This document shows positions 24,703 through 34,030 of a DNA stretch of 64,000 nt, piece after piece. Origin of the DNA: QHXM01 sp032160165 (lineage in GTDB: Bacteria > Acidobacteriota > Blastocatellia > Pyrinomonadales > Pyrinomonadaceae). Under the pieces are notes generated by a model. It saw only the letters and a list, made by a program, of their open reading frames with translations, was not told the origin of the DNA and did no database searches. A program made the position numbers and the translations under genes. How positions within the stretch are numbered: the stretch's first letter is position 1; each line of letters opens with the position of its first letter. The stretch spans positions 1-64,000 of the forward strand of contig JAVHWA010000173.1 of the NCBI GenBank assembly GCA_032160165.1, written 5' to 3'.

Positions 24703-25703
24703 GGATTGTTGTCCTCTTCGTCTTTCTCCGATTCAGGAGCTTCGTCGGGCGCTTCGGCACGCCACAGTTCGACTTCATACTCGAGCTCGATCCCTTTTTC
24801 TCTCCGCATGCGTTCCCGGATTTCCTCCGCCAGTGCGAGAGCATCAGACGCCTTTGCGTTCTCCCCTTCGGTGACTATGAAATTCGCATGCACCGGAGAA
24901 ATTACGGCGCCGCCGCGTCGCGTTCCCTTCATCCCCATCTCATCGATCATCTTTCCCGTGCCGATTCCACTGCCCGGCGGATTCTTGAAAAAGCATCCAG
25001 CCGACCTTGAGCTGTGAGGTTGCGTCGCAAGCCGCTGGTTCTTTGCCTCAAGCATTCGCGCTCCGATCTTTTCGGGATCGTCCGGACGCAGATGAAGCGA
25101 CGCGCCAAGCAACAGTTCGCCATCTCGAAACGAGGTGTGCCTGTAGTCCCACTTGATCTCGGTTCCGGGAACTTCAACCACCCGTCCTTCGCGAGCTACG
25201 CGCACCACCTCGGTGACGTTACCGATCTCGTGCCCATACGCTCCCGCGTTCATCCAAAGTGCCCCGCCAACGGTCCCGGGGATTCCACCCAATCCTTCGA
25301 TTCCTGCAAGGCCGCGGCGCCCTGCATCAATGCATAAGCGAGGCAGCGAGTATCCGGCGCTGATACTGACGTGCTCTCCATCAAAGCGGGCCTCTCCTTT
25401 GAGTTCCTTCAAGCTCAAGACTACGTAGTGATGATCCGCGTCATCCGCGAGTACGTTGCTTCCCGAGCCAAGAGCACGCCATGCAATGCCGCCCTGATCG
25501 AGCTCAAAGACGATCGCTGCCGCTTCCTCTTCGGTAACAGGCGAGATCACCCAGTCGATCGCTCCACCCACGCGCAATGACGTTAATTCTGCAAAGCGGC
25601 GCCCGCGCTCAGCGCGCACACCCAGGCGCGCCGCGATCTCTTCAATCGCCGCGTCACGCATTTGAAGCGTTAACTCTTTTTTTGCTTCGCCTATTACCAT
25701 CAA
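24699..25703 (-). CDS. murB: UDP-N-acetylenolpyruvoylglucosamine reductase
   Basis: A 334-residue FAD enzyme that reduces UDP-GlcNAc-enolpyruvate to UDP-MurNAc with NADPH. FAD-binding motifs LTSLRVGG, LGSGSNVL and GIPGTVGGALWMNAGAYG are clear. The type II active-site segment HSSRSAGCFFKNPPG carries the family Ser/Cys position. The C-terminal 20 residues are acidic and extend beyond the usual end. Met15 is an alternative start. It overlaps ftsQ (ATGA). Confidence 0.96.
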   Translation of the reverse strand: MMVIGEAKKELTLQMRDAAIEEIAARLGVRAERGRRFAELTSLRVGGAIDWVISPVTEEEAAAIVFELDQGGIAWRALGSGSNVLADDADHHYVVLSLKELKGEARFDGEHVSISAGYSLPRLCIDAGRRGLAGIEGLGGIPGTVGGALWMNAGAYGHEIGNVTEVVRVAREGRVVEVPGTEIKWDYRHTSFRDGELLLGASLHLRPDDPEKIGARMLEAKNQRLATQPHSSRSAGCFFKNPPGSGIGTGKMIDEMGMKGTRRGGAVISPVHANFIVTEGENAKASDALALAEEIRERMRREKGIELEYEVELWRAEAPDEAPESEKDEEDNNP

Positions 25704-25752
25704 GGTCTGAACGCTATTGGTTGCCGTTGTCTATACCAACCGTGTCGGATTC

Positions 25753-27159
25753 TCAATTTGTGCTGGCTGCTGCTTCACCTTTGGCGCGCAGCAGCGCGAG
25801 GACTTCTTCCCCCGCTCGATGAACTGTTCCCGCCCCAAGTGTGATGAACATATCTCCCTCGCAAAGTTGATCGCGCAGGATTTCCGGCGCGCCTTCGAGC
25901 GGTCCGATGTACTGCACATTCTTATGCCCATAACGCTTAATCGCATCGGTCAATGCCGTCGAGGTGACACCTTCGATGGGGTCTTCGCTCGCCGCATAGA
26001 TGTCCGTAAGATAGACAACATCAGCGTTGTTGAAAGACCTGGCAAATTCTTCCATCTGGTCCTGCGTACGGCTGTAACGATGCGGCTGGAAAAGCACCAC
26101 GATGCGGCGGCCGGCTGACCCGATCTTGGCCGCGGCCAGCGTGGCCTTGATCTCAGTGGGGTGATGTCCGTAATCATCGACCACCAATACACCTGCTTCC
26201 TCACCCTTGAACTGAAAGCGCCGATCGGCATTGGTGAATTCGGAGAGCGCCGTTGAGATCTGGTCGAAAGGGATCCTCAGTTCAAATCCGACCGCGATGG
26301 CCGCGAGCGCGTTGTAAACATTGTGAAGTCCGGGCGCTCTGAGGTGAACATCGCCAACCACTTCGCTTCCTCGCCAGACGGTGAAAGTAGACCCATATGC
26401 ATCGTCGAAGTGAATGGCGTGCGCCGAAACGTCAGCCTGCGCGCTCAATCCGTAAGTAATCCTCCGGCGCTTAATGTGGGGGATCACCGCCTGAACGTGC
26501 GGATCATCCAGGCAGAGGATGGCAGCGCCGTAGAACGGGACCTTGTTGACGAATTGCGAGAAGCATTCACGGACGTCATCCATGTCGTTGTAATGGTCCA
26601 TGTGCTCGCGATCGATGTTCGTCACGATGGCGATGGTCGGCGTTAACATTAGAAATGAGCGATCGCTCTCGTCAGCTTCGACCACGATCAGATCGCTCTT
26701 GCCTATCCTCGCATTCGAGCCAAATGCTTTGACGACGCCACCGACTACCACGGTGGGGTCGAGCTTTGCATATCCGAGCACGGTCGCAACCATCGAGGTA
26801 GTGGTTGTCTTTCCGTGCGATCCTGCAACTGCGACGGAATGAGGCTTGAGCCGCATCAATTCGGCCAGCATCTCTGCTCGCGGGATGACAGGAATCGAAC
26901 GTTGCCTTGCCTCGATGATTTCCGGATTGTCCTCGCGTACGGCGGTCGAGCGAACGACTACGTCGGCGTCGGCGATGTTCTCGGCTTTGTGTCCAATGGT
27001 GAGTTCCACGCCAATTGCGACCAATCGCTGAGTCACTTCGGAGCTCTTCAGGTCGGAGCCGGACACTCTAAACCCTGAATTGATCAAGACCTCGGCGATC
27101 CCGGACATGCCGATACCGCCAATGCCGACAAAATGTATGTGTTCTATCGTGCGAAACAT
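25753..27159 (-). CDS. murC: UDP-N-acetylmuramate-L-alanine ligase
   Basis: A 468-residue Mur ligase adding L-Ala to UDP-MurNAc with ATP. It has the N-terminal Rossmann motif HFVGIGGIGMSGIAEVL, P-loop GSHGKTTTTSMV near 114, and central motif VEADESDRSF. The C-terminal domain has DDYGHHPTEIKATL, the usual MurC signature. Length is normal. It lies 49 bases upstream of murB. Confidence 0.98.
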   Translation of the reverse strand: MFRTIEHIHFVGIGGIGMSGIAEVLINSGFRVSGSDLKSSEVTQRLVAIGVELTIGHKAENIADADVVVRSTAVREDNPEIIEARQRSIPVIPRAEMLAELMRLKPHSVAVAGSHGKTTTTSMVATVLGYAKLDPTVVVGGVVKAFGSNARIGKSDLIVVEADESDRSFLMLTPTIAIVTNIDREHMDHYNDMDDVRECFSQFVNKVPFYGAAILCLDDPHVQAVIPHIKRRRITYGLSAQADVSAHAIHFDDAYGSTFTVWRGSEVVGDVHLRAPGLHNVYNALAAIAVGFELRIPFDQISTALSEFTNADRRFQFKGEEAGVLVVDDYGHHPTEIKATLAAAKIGSAGRRIVVLFQPHRYSRTQDQMEEFARSFNNADVVYLTDIYAASEDPIEGVTSTALTDAIKRYGHKNVQYIGPLEGAPEILRDQLCEGDMFITLGAGTVHRAGEEVLALLRAKGEAAASTN

Positions 27160-27168
27160 AGCTAAAAG

Positions 27169-27241
27169 ATGTTAGATGTCAGAGGCTGGAGGTTAGTAAC
27201 TAAAGACTGCTCTGCTAACCTCTAACCTCTAACCTCTAACC
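27169..27241. repeat. GGTTAGAGGTTAGA repeat overlapping the murG stop
   Basis: Plus-strand CTAACCTCTAACCTCTAACC (27214-27241) faces a decayed inverted copy (GGAGGTTAGTAACTAAAGA, about 27187-27205). On the minus strand, the last murG codons (Val-Arg-Gly-stop) are part of the repeat itself, because GGTTAGAGGTTAG contains the stop codon. Confidence 0.8.
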
Positions 27242-28308
27242 AGTCCTTCCATCAAATCAACTGTTGCCGCGGCGGCATCGCCGCGGGCCAGCTTTCGACT
27301 TGCTTCTTCCATTGAGTCGATTTCAGCCGGAGCCTTAAGCAGGGCAGCAATCTCTCGCGCGAGTCGTTCCCCTGTAAGTTCAGGCTGCAAGATCATGCGA
27401 GCCGCGCCTGCGGATTGCAGCGCCTCCGCATTCTTGCGTTGATGATCATCCGCCGCTTGCGGGAATGGAATCATGATTGCGGCCTTCCCCGCAGCCACCA
27501 GTTCCGCGGTGGTGGTCGCTCCGGCCCGACAGATCACGAGATCTGCTCCCGTAAATGAATCGACCATGTTGTCAATGTACCGGCGGACATCCACCCGCTC
27601 TCCCCAGCCCGCATCGAGATAAGCGGCTCGCACCTTCTCAAAATCGGCTTCCCCGGTCTGATGCGTAACGATCATTCTTTCTCGATAGGCGTCAAGCAGT
27701 GGCAATGCATCGATCATGCTGCTGTTGATCGCGCGCGCGCCCTGTGAACCTCCGAAGATAAGCACTGACACGCGCGCAGGGTCGCGTGCTTTCCGCGGAA
27801 TTTCAAAAAACTCTCGCCTGACCGGATTGCCGGTAACGACCCCTTTACCTCGAAAGTGCGAGAGCGCCTGCTCGAACGTCACGGCCGCCTTATCGACGTA
27901 GCGCGCCAGTCTACGATTCGTAAAGCCGGGCAACGCATTCGATTCCATTACCAACGTTGGAACATGAAGCAGCGCCGCAGTCATTAGAACTGGGCCGGAC
28001 ACGTAACCTCCGGCGCCGACCACAATGTCAGGACGAAACTCGCGGATCAGACGTCTCGCCGCGAGGAAACTTTTTGGCAGCAGGAGTAAGCCGCGAAGCC
28101 TCGCGACAGCTCCAACATTCTTCAGTCCGGCGCTTTCAATGAGCGATAACTCAAAACCAGCCTTTGGCACCAATCGCGTTTCCAATCCCCGCGCAGTCCC
28201 GACAAATCGTATAGTCGCGCCCAGGTCGCGTCTTATCACTTCCGTCGCGATCGCGATGCCCGGATAGATATGACCGCCCGTGCCTCCGGCGGCGATCAAC
28301 ACGCGCAT
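27229..28308 (-). CDS. murG: Lipid II synthase (UDP-GlcNAc transferase)
   Basis: A 359-residue glycosyltransferase that adds GlcNAc to lipid I at the inner membrane face. It has MRVLIAAGGTGGHIYPGIAI (residues 1-20), the second-domain loop LIFGGSQGARAIN, and UDP-binding signature ICRAGATTTAELVAAGKAA followed by PFPQAADDHQ. The start at Met 28308 opens right on the conserved strand; a longer frame to 28338 would overlap ftsW. It begins five bases after the ftsW stop. Confidence 0.97.
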   Translation of the reverse strand: MRVLIAAGGTGGHIYPGIAIATEVIRRDLGATIRFVGTARGLETRLVPKAGFELSLIESAGLKNVGAVARLRGLLLLPKSFLAARRLIREFRPDIVVGAGGYVSGPVLMTAALLHVPTLVMESNALPGFTNRRLARYVDKAAVTFEQALSHFRGKGVVTGNPVRREFFEIPRKARDPARVSVLIFGGSQGARAINSSMIDALPLLDAYRERMIVTHQTGEADFEKVRAAYLDAGWGERVDVRRYIDNMVDSFTGADLVICRAGATTTAELVAAGKAAIMIPFPQAADDHQRKNAEALQSAGAARMILQPELTGERLAREIAALLKAPAEIDSMEEASRKLARGDAAAATVDLMEGLVRG

Positions 28309-28313
28309 CGTAC

Positions 28314-29507
28314 TCAGCCCTGGGCCCCTGTCCGCCACGAAGGGGACAGCGGACGAATCGATTCACTCTGGATGTCATTCAGCGACCCTGAATCGAAGGA
28401 TGCATTCCCGCCACCCGCGCTCGAATACTGGGAAATGTTCAGGAGAAGGCCCACGGCGATCAGCGTTGGAACCAACGAGGACCCACCATACGAGATGAAA
28501 GGCAGCGGGATCCCTTTGGTCGGCAACAGCGAGAGAACGACGCTGATGTTGAAGAGCGCCTGTACGACAATCGCTGTCACCAAGCCCAGCCCAAGCAACA
28601 TTCCAAACCTGTCCGGGGCCCGAAGCGCCGCGCGGATGCCACGCCACAGCACCACGGCAAATACCGATACCACTGCCAGAGCGCCGAACAATCCCAACTC
28701 CTCCCCGACCACTGCGAAGATGAAGTCCGAATGAGCGAACGGCAGGAAGAACATCTTTTGTTTGCCCTGCGCAAAACCAAGCCCACCGGTTCCGCCCGAA
28801 CCCACGGCCATCAGAGACTGAACGACTTGAAATCCCTTGTCCTGCGGATCGGCCCAGGGATCCATGAAGGTAACAAGTCTCTGGAGTCTCCAGGGGACGA
28901 ACAACAGCATCCCGACGCCCACAACCAGCGCCGGAGCGGCGGCAAGCCCTATGTGAAGGAGCCGCGCACCCGCCGTAAAGCACATCACCAGACAAACCAC
29001 GGCGAGCATTAATGCCGTACCCAGGTCGGGCTCTTTGAGTATCAGCGCCGCCATGACGGCGGTCACGCCAAGACACGGAAGAAAGGTCCGAAGAAGTGAT
29101 CCTTCCTCGCCGGCTCGCTTCTCGAGAAAGTATGCGAGAAAGATGGCGAGCGTCAGCTTCGACAACTCAGAGGGCTGAAGCGAAAACCCGGCAAATCTTA
29201 TCCAGCGATGAGCGCCGTTGATCCGCGGGAAAGCGAACACGCCGATCAATAGCACCGCCGTCAACCCCAGCAGGCCATAAACAATCCGCTTGTTGCGAAG
29301 GCGCTGATAATCAAATCGCATCGCGAACAGCATCGCTGCGAACCCTATCGCAGTCCAGATTCCCTGTTTGATGACGTAAAAATACTGACTGCCGTTTTCT
29401 GCCTGCGCTCGAACGGCTGAGGCGCTGTAAACCATAACAACGCCAAACAGCGCCAGCCCAGCCGTCGCAGCGAACAACCACTTATCTACTTGTAGCTTTC
29501 TTGCCAT
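28314..29507 (-). CDS. ftsW: Lipid II glycosyltransferase / division protein FtsW
   Basis: A 397-residue SEDS-family membrane protein with about ten helices. Family motifs include KLTLAIFLAYFLEKR, DLGTALML, SDFIFAVVGEELG and the C-terminal PFISYGGSS. It polymerises lipid II at the septum together with FtsI, which is in the same cluster. The last 40 residues are a polar cytoplasmic tail. Genes are tightly packed on both sides. Confidence 0.97.
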   Translation of the reverse strand: MARKLQVDKWLFAATAGLALFGVVMVYSASAVRAQAENGSQYFYVIKQGIWTAIGFAAMLFAMRFDYQRLRNKRIVYGLLGLTAVLLIGVFAFPRINGAHRWIRFAGFSLQPSELSKLTLAIFLAYFLEKRAGEEGSLLRTFLPCLGVTAVMAALILKEPDLGTALMLAVVCLVMCFTAGARLLHIGLAAAPALVVGVGMLLFVPWRLQRLVTFMDPWADPQDKGFQVVQSLMAVGSGGTGGLGFAQGKQKMFFLPFAHSDFIFAVVGEELGLFGALAVVSVFAVVLWRGIRAALRAPDRFGMLLGLGLVTAIVVQALFNISVVLSLLPTKGIPLPFISYGGSSLVPTLIAVGLLLNISQYSSAGGGNASFDSGSLNDIQSESIRPLSPSWRTGAQG

Positions 29508-29533
29508 AACTCAAACTAGTCTAAAGTCCTGGG

Positions 29534-30919
29534 TCAGCGGCTTCGACTTTGGACATTGGAAATTAAACTTTGGACTTCGCTCTTAAAAACCTGCCCGCGA
29601 TGCTCGAAGCAGTCGAACATATCGAAACTGGCACAAGCGGGCGCGAGTAGAACGGTGTCGCCGGGCGTCGCAGCCGCATAGGCTCGGCGTACTGCATCTC
29701 CCATGCTGTCAGCCCGCTCGATCGTTGCCTCTTTTTCCAATTCCCTTTCAATAGTTGCGACGTCCTCTCCAATAACAATTAGCCTGCGAACTTTGGCTCT
29801 AACAAGCGAAGCGAGCGGTGCATAAGGAGCCTGTTTGCCTCGACCGCCGAGTATGAGAATCACCTTGCCTTCTTCATCGGCAAACGCTTCGAGCGCTTTG
29901 AGGGTGGCATCAACGCTGGTGGCCTTCGAATCGTTGTAGAACTTCACGTCTTCGACTGCGTCCACGAATTCGAGACGATGTTCGACGGGCTTGAACCTAC
30001 GGACCGTCTGCTGCATCGAGTCTGGCGAGGCGCCACAGCTCAACCCAGCCGCCATCGCCGCCAAAACATTTTCCACGTTATGAAGACCTCGAAGCTGCAT
30101 CTCGTCTCGCGTTATCAGCACCCGCTCGCCATCTTTCGTACGAGAAACTATCTCTACGCCATTTCTAAGAAATAGTCCTTCTTCCAACTCCCGTTTCACG
30201 CTGAACTGAACCACATGCGCTCGCAGACCGGTTGCCCACGAAGAGACAATCTCGTCGTCAGCATTCAGGATCGCCACGTCGCCACGGATCTGGTTGCGAA
30301 AGATCCGATGTTTGGCCGCGGCGTAGTCAATCAGCGTTTCATAGCGATCCATGTGGTTCGGAGTAACGTTCAAGACCATGGCCACCGTGGGATGAAAATC
30401 CACTATCGTCTCCAGTTGAAAGCTTGAAAGCTCAACCACCGTCCAGCCATCATTTGTGGAAGCATCCACCATCGAGATAAGCGGCGTGCCGATGTTTCCT
30501 CCGACCTGAACACTCAAGCCGGCATCTCTCAATATCTCGCCGATCAAAGTTGTGGTAGTGGTCTTCCCATTGCTCCCGGTGATGCCGACCATCCTGCCGC
30601 GCAGAAACCTCGATGCCAGCTCGACCTCGCCGATCACTTCCGCACCGGCGCGGTCAGCGTATCGCGCGGGAATAATCTTACTGGGCACGCCCGGACTCAT
30701 GACAACCAACTCGATCTGATCCAATAGCCACATGGGAATGTCGCCCGGCATCAAACCGACTCCGACTTCCTTAAGAGCCAACGCTTCCGGCGACCATTCT
30801 TCAATCGGCTTGCGGTCACTCAGCGCGACCAGCGAGCCGCGCGCGGCCAGGAACCGTGCGCAGGCTACGCCGCTCCGCGCCGCTCCCAGGACCAAAACTT
30901 TCTTGCCGTGAACTTCCAA
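29534..30919 (-). CDS. murD: UDP-N-acetylmuramoyl-L-alanine-D-glutamate ligase
   Basis: A 461-residue Mur ligase adding D-Glu. It has N-terminal KKVLVLGAARSGVACARFL, P-loop GITGSNGKTTTTTLIGEIL (about 115), NVTPNHMDRY and NDSKATSVDATLKAL. The extreme C-terminus (VQSLISNVQS) is not Mur-like: it is encoded by a TTGGACATTGG-type low-complexity repeat that has run into the end of the gene. The catalytic domains are intact. Confidence 0.97.
   Translation of the reverse strand: MEVHGKKVLVLGAARSGVACARFLAARGSLVALSDRKPIEEWSPEALALKEVGVGLMPGDIPMWLLDQIELVVMSPGVPSKIIPARYADRAGAEVIGEVELASRFLRGRMVGITGSNGKTTTTTLIGEILRDAGLSVQVGGNIGTPLISMVDASTNDGWTVVELSSFQLETIVDFHPTVAMVLNVTPNHMDRYETLIDYAAAKHRIFRNQIRGDVAILNADDEIVSSWATGLRAHVVQFSVKRELEEGLFLRNGVEIVSRTKDGERVLITRDEMQLRGLHNVENVLAAMAAGLSCGASPDSMQQTVRRFKPVEHRLEFVDAVEDVKFYNDSKATSVDATLKALEAFADEEGKVILILGGRGKQAPYAPLASLVRAKVRRLIVIGEDVATIERELEKEATIERADSMGDAVRRAYAAATPGDTVLLAPACASFDMFDCFEHRGQVFKSEVQSLISNVQSRSR
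29543..29576. repeat. TTGGACTTTGGAC-type repeat forming the 3' end of murD
   Basis: Words TTTGGACATTGGAAATTAAA and CTTTGGACTTCG make up this segment. It lies inside the murD reading frame and encodes its last ten or so residues. The same word family occurs as a long inverted repeat between two microcompartment genes at 43355-43461. Confidence 0.7.
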
Positions 30920-30966
30920 ACTCTCGCCACTCTTTTCTCAAAGATCGAATGCCAACGCCGCGCTGT

Positions 30967-32493
30967 CTAACGAAGTTTCAAGGTCGACAGGCTCAGGAGC
31001 GCAAACAAAATCGCCAGGATCAGGAATCGAAAAACCACTTTCGTCTCGACAGTCCTCTGCCCAAACCGGCGCTCCCATTGAATCTCGAAATGGTGATGTA
31101 AAGGAGACATCTTAAAAATTCGCCGTTTCGTCATCTTGAAGGAGACCACCTGGATCATTACCGAGAGGATCTCTATCACGAAGACCCCGCCGACCATCAA
31201 CAGAATGAACTCCTGCTTGGTTAGGACGGCGATCGTTCCGATCGCCCCGCCAATCGCGAGACTGCCGACGTCACCCATAAAGACCTCGGCCGGCGGCGCG
31301 TTGTACCAGAGAAAGCCAAGGCTCGCGCCCGCCAGTGCACCGCAAAAAACCGTCAGTTCGGCCGCGTCCGGTCTGTGCACCAATCCGAGATATCCGGCGA
31401 AGCGAAAATCGCTGGTGATGTACGTGAAGGCCGTTAGAGCGGCCATCGCTACGAAGGTGACACTGATCGCCAGTCCATCCAAACCGTCGGTCAGGTTCAC
31501 CGCGTTGGATGAGCCCACCAATACGACGATGATGAAGATGAGGTAAAGGTAAGGACCTATGTAGCTGATGCTGGTTAAAGGATTCTGGTCGGCGGTCGCT
31601 TTAAAGAACGGAATGTTCACGTTCCACGAATACTTCGCATTCTTGGCGATCTCTGAGGGGAACGCCTCCTCAAGCAACATTCGATTGAGGCGAATTAAAT
31701 TGTCGCCTTCCGGGTTGAGCGCGACGAAACGCTCGGCCTCGTCGGTAAGCTTCACCTGGGCGAAGCGCTGCTTGTCGTAAAGGTTGGGGCCGCGCAACAG
31801 TCCGTTGAGCTCATCCACCAATTTTCGCTGATCGGTTTCAGAGAGCAGAGGCGAGGCGTCATAACCGGCGAGCATCTTCTGTGTTTCCGGTGTCAGCTGC
31901 GTCGCCAGATAATCGGACAACGGATCGCGCCCTTCCTTCAGTTTGATCGCGAAACTGGCCGGGTCTCTTAGCTCACTGACGCGCAATAATTGCGGGCCGC
32001 CCACCGAGACTGATGTAAAGTAGAGGGCAAGCCATACGCCTATCGCGACAATCAGTTGTCCCAGCAGCTTCTGCTTGCCGGTCAAACCCAGGCTCCGACG
32101 CAGCGCCATCTTGCGATAGTCGTCGAGGAACCCGATCGCGCCGAAGAGCAGCATCGCGAGCATCACGATCCACACATAAAGGCTGGATAACTTAGCCCAA
32201 AGGAGAGTCGAGATCAGGACCGAAGCTATGATCAGCACCCCACCCATCGTAGGCGTGCCGCGCTTTGCGATGTGGGCCTGAGGACCTTCCTCTCGAATCT
32301 GTTGTCCGATGTCCCAGTTCTTCAGCAGCTGTATGAGCCGTTTGCCAAAGATGAGCGAGATCAGGAGAGCTGTGATCGAGGCGTAGGCGGTGCGAAACGT
32401 GACGTACTGAAAAACGTTGAGGGCCTTGACGAGACGATACCCGCCGCCCTCATAACGGTTATAAAGCCACTCGTAAAAGATCCAATGAATCAT
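30967..32493 (-). CDS. mraY: Phospho-N-acetylmuramoyl-pentapeptide transferase with large extra loop
   Basis: A 508-residue integral membrane enzyme forming lipid I from UDP-MurNAc-pentapeptide and undecaprenyl phosphate. Catalytic motifs are present: FLDDYRK (about 122-128), NAVNLTDGLDGLA (about 321-333), GDVGSLAIGG and SPLHHHFE. Typical MraY is about 330-370 residues. The excess of about 145 residues sits between helices 4 and 5 (about 165-310) and is hydrophilic, for example LKEGRDPLSDYLATQLTPET. By known MraY topology this loop is periplasmic. No frameshift is seen. It starts 49 bases after murF stops. Confidence 0.95.
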   Translation of the reverse strand: MIHWIFYEWLYNRYEGGGYRLVKALNVFQYVTFRTAYASITALLISLIFGKRLIQLLKNWDIGQQIREEGPQAHIAKRGTPTMGGVLIIASVLISTLLWAKLSSLYVWIVMLAMLLFGAIGFLDDYRKMALRRSLGLTGKQKLLGQLIVAIGVWLALYFTSVSVGGPQLLRVSELRDPASFAIKLKEGRDPLSDYLATQLTPETQKMLAGYDASPLLSETDQRKLVDELNGLLRGPNLYDKQRFAQVKLTDEAERFVALNPEGDNLIRLNRMLLEEAFPSEIAKNAKYSWNVNIPFFKATADQNPLTSISYIGPYLYLIFIIVVLVGSSNAVNLTDGLDGLAISVTFVAMAALTAFTYITSDFRFAGYLGLVHRPDAAELTVFCGALAGASLGFLWYNAPPAEVFMGDVGSLAIGGAIGTIAVLTKQEFILLMVGGVFVIEILSVMIQVVSFKMTKRRIFKMSPLHHHFEIQWERRFGQRTVETKVVFRFLILAILFALLSLSTLKLR

Positions 32494-32506
32494 TGCTGAA
32501 GATAGA

Positions 32507-32556
32507 ACTCAGTTTCAAAGCTCGGGACCCAGAACTCAGGACTCAGGACTCAGCCT
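32507..32556. repeat. ACTCAGGACTCAG repeat at the murF stop
   Basis: Words CCCAGAACTCAGGACTCAGG follow the murF stop in minus-strand sense as GAGTCCTGAGTCCTGAGTTC. The murF stop codon (TGA) lies inside the first copy. A partial inverted word (GAACTCAGTTTC) lies at 32507-32518. Confidence 0.7.
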
Positions 32557-34030
32557 CGTCGGCGCCCACGACTGGGAACCTTCCTCTGAGTAGGGTAACG
32601 ACTCTGTCCGTCTCTACGCCGCGCGACCCTTTGACCAAAATAAGATCGCCGCCCCGGACTTCATCCACCAGGGCCGCCGCGGCATCCTCCGATGTCTCGA
32701 AATAGCGCGCAGCATCTCGGCTCATTCCGGCTTTACGCGCGCCGTCGACCATCTGTGAAGCCAGCCCGCGCACTCCCAACAACAGATCGATTCCTGCCCG
32801 CGCCATACGTTCGCCTGACTCGTAATGCATCTTCGGTGAGTCGTCGCCCAGCTCAAGCATTTCCCCCGCGACCACGATGCGCCGCCTGGCCTGTCCTCCG
32901 CCCTCGGCCACGGTCTGGACCATACTCAGCAACGAGCGTGGATTAGAGTTATAAGAATCATCTACCACCGTGAAGCCCGCGGCGAAGTCGATCACTTCGC
33001 CGCGCATCTTTGCTGGGGTGACACTCGGTAGCGCGCGCGCGATCTCTTCCGGTCCTATTTCAAAGCATGTAGCCACCGCAGAGGCTGCCAGCGCGTTCAT
33101 CAGGTTATGGCGACCAGGCATCGTTAGCTCAGCGTCGGCCTGGCCAAGCGGAGTAACCAGCCGAAAGCGACTCCGGCCGAGAGTCCGCGTTTCAATTCCG
33201 GTCGCGGTAACATCCGCGATACTTTCTATTCCAAACGTGACGGTCCGTCCTTTGTGCTTTGCGCGCATCGCTATTACAAAGCTGTCGTCGGCGTTTAGTA
33301 TGGCGGTGCCATCGGGCTTCAATCCTTCGATCAGTTCTGCTTTGGCCGCGGCTATGTTCTCCAGCGTCCCCAGATGCTCCAGATGAACGGGAGCGACCAG
33401 CAACTCAACACCGACATCCGGCGGTGTAATTTTGCAGAGTCGTTCGATCTCATGCGTGGGGGACGACATACCCATCTCCAACACGGCTAAATCAAATTGG
33501 TCGGGCGAGCGCCCTTCAGTAACCATTTGAAGCACGGCAAGCGGAAGGCCAAGCCCGTTGTTGTAGTTTCGCTCGCTTTTCAGGACGCGCCGCCGCGATG
33601 CTCTTAATAGGTGCGCGGTCAACTCCTTTGCCGTAGTTTTGCCTGCGCTACCGGTAATGCCGATGACGGGGCGTCCCCAGGCCGCGTATACCTTGTGCGC
33701 CAGTCTCTGCAGCGCCGCTATCGCGTCGTCAACCAACAGCAGTTTGCCGGTCAGCTGCTCCAGTTCAGCGTTGCCAAGGACGTGGTCCGCTCGTGCCACG
33801 GCAGCGATCGCTCCGCACCTGAAGGCCTGCGGGATGAAGCGATGGCCATCGACGAAGGTCCCGTTGAAACCGGCGCGTGCGTAATCTTCTTGCGACAGCG
33901 CGAAAAAGAGTTCGCCCGCGCCGGTCGTCCGCGAGTCAATCGAGAATCCAACTATTTCTTTGTCAAACAACTCTGCGCTCAACGCTTCTGCGTGAGCGCC
34001 CATCAAATCCGCCGCCGTCCTTATCTTCAC
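32543..34030 (-). CDS. murF: UDP-N-acetylmuramoyl-tripeptide-D-alanyl-D-alanine ligase
   Basis: A 495-residue Mur ligase adding D-Ala-D-Ala. It has P-loop VIGITGSAGKTTAKELTAHL near 125, ERNYNNGLGLPLAVL near 150, VLEMGMSSPTHEI near 185, and C-terminal DDSYNSNPRSLLSM and LVKGSRGVETD. Length is slightly above normal. In most dcw clusters murE lies directly upstream; here the upstream 413 bases contain no murE. Confidence 0.97.
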   Translation of the reverse strand: MKIRTAADLMGAHAEALSAELFDKEIVGFSIDSRTTGAGELFFALSQEDYARAGFNGTFVDGHRFIPQAFRCGAIAAVARADHVLGNAELEQLTGKLLLVDDAIAALQRLAHKVYAAWGRPVIGITGSAGKTTAKELTAHLLRASRRRVLKSERNYNNGLGLPLAVLQMVTEGRSPDQFDLAVLEMGMSSPTHEIERLCKITPPDVGVELLVAPVHLEHLGTLENIAAAKAELIEGLKPDGTAILNADDSFVIAMRAKHKGRTVTFGIESIADVTATGIETRTLGRSRFRLVTPLGQADAELTMPGRHNLMNALAASAVATCFEIGPEEIARALPSVTPAKMRGEVIDFAAGFTVVDDSYNSNPRSLLSMVQTVAEGGGQARRRIVVAGEMLELGDDSPKMHYESGERMARAGIDLLLGVRGLASQMVDGARKAGMSRDAARYFETSEDAAAALVDEVRGGDLILVKGSRGVETDRVVTLLRGRFPVVGADEAES

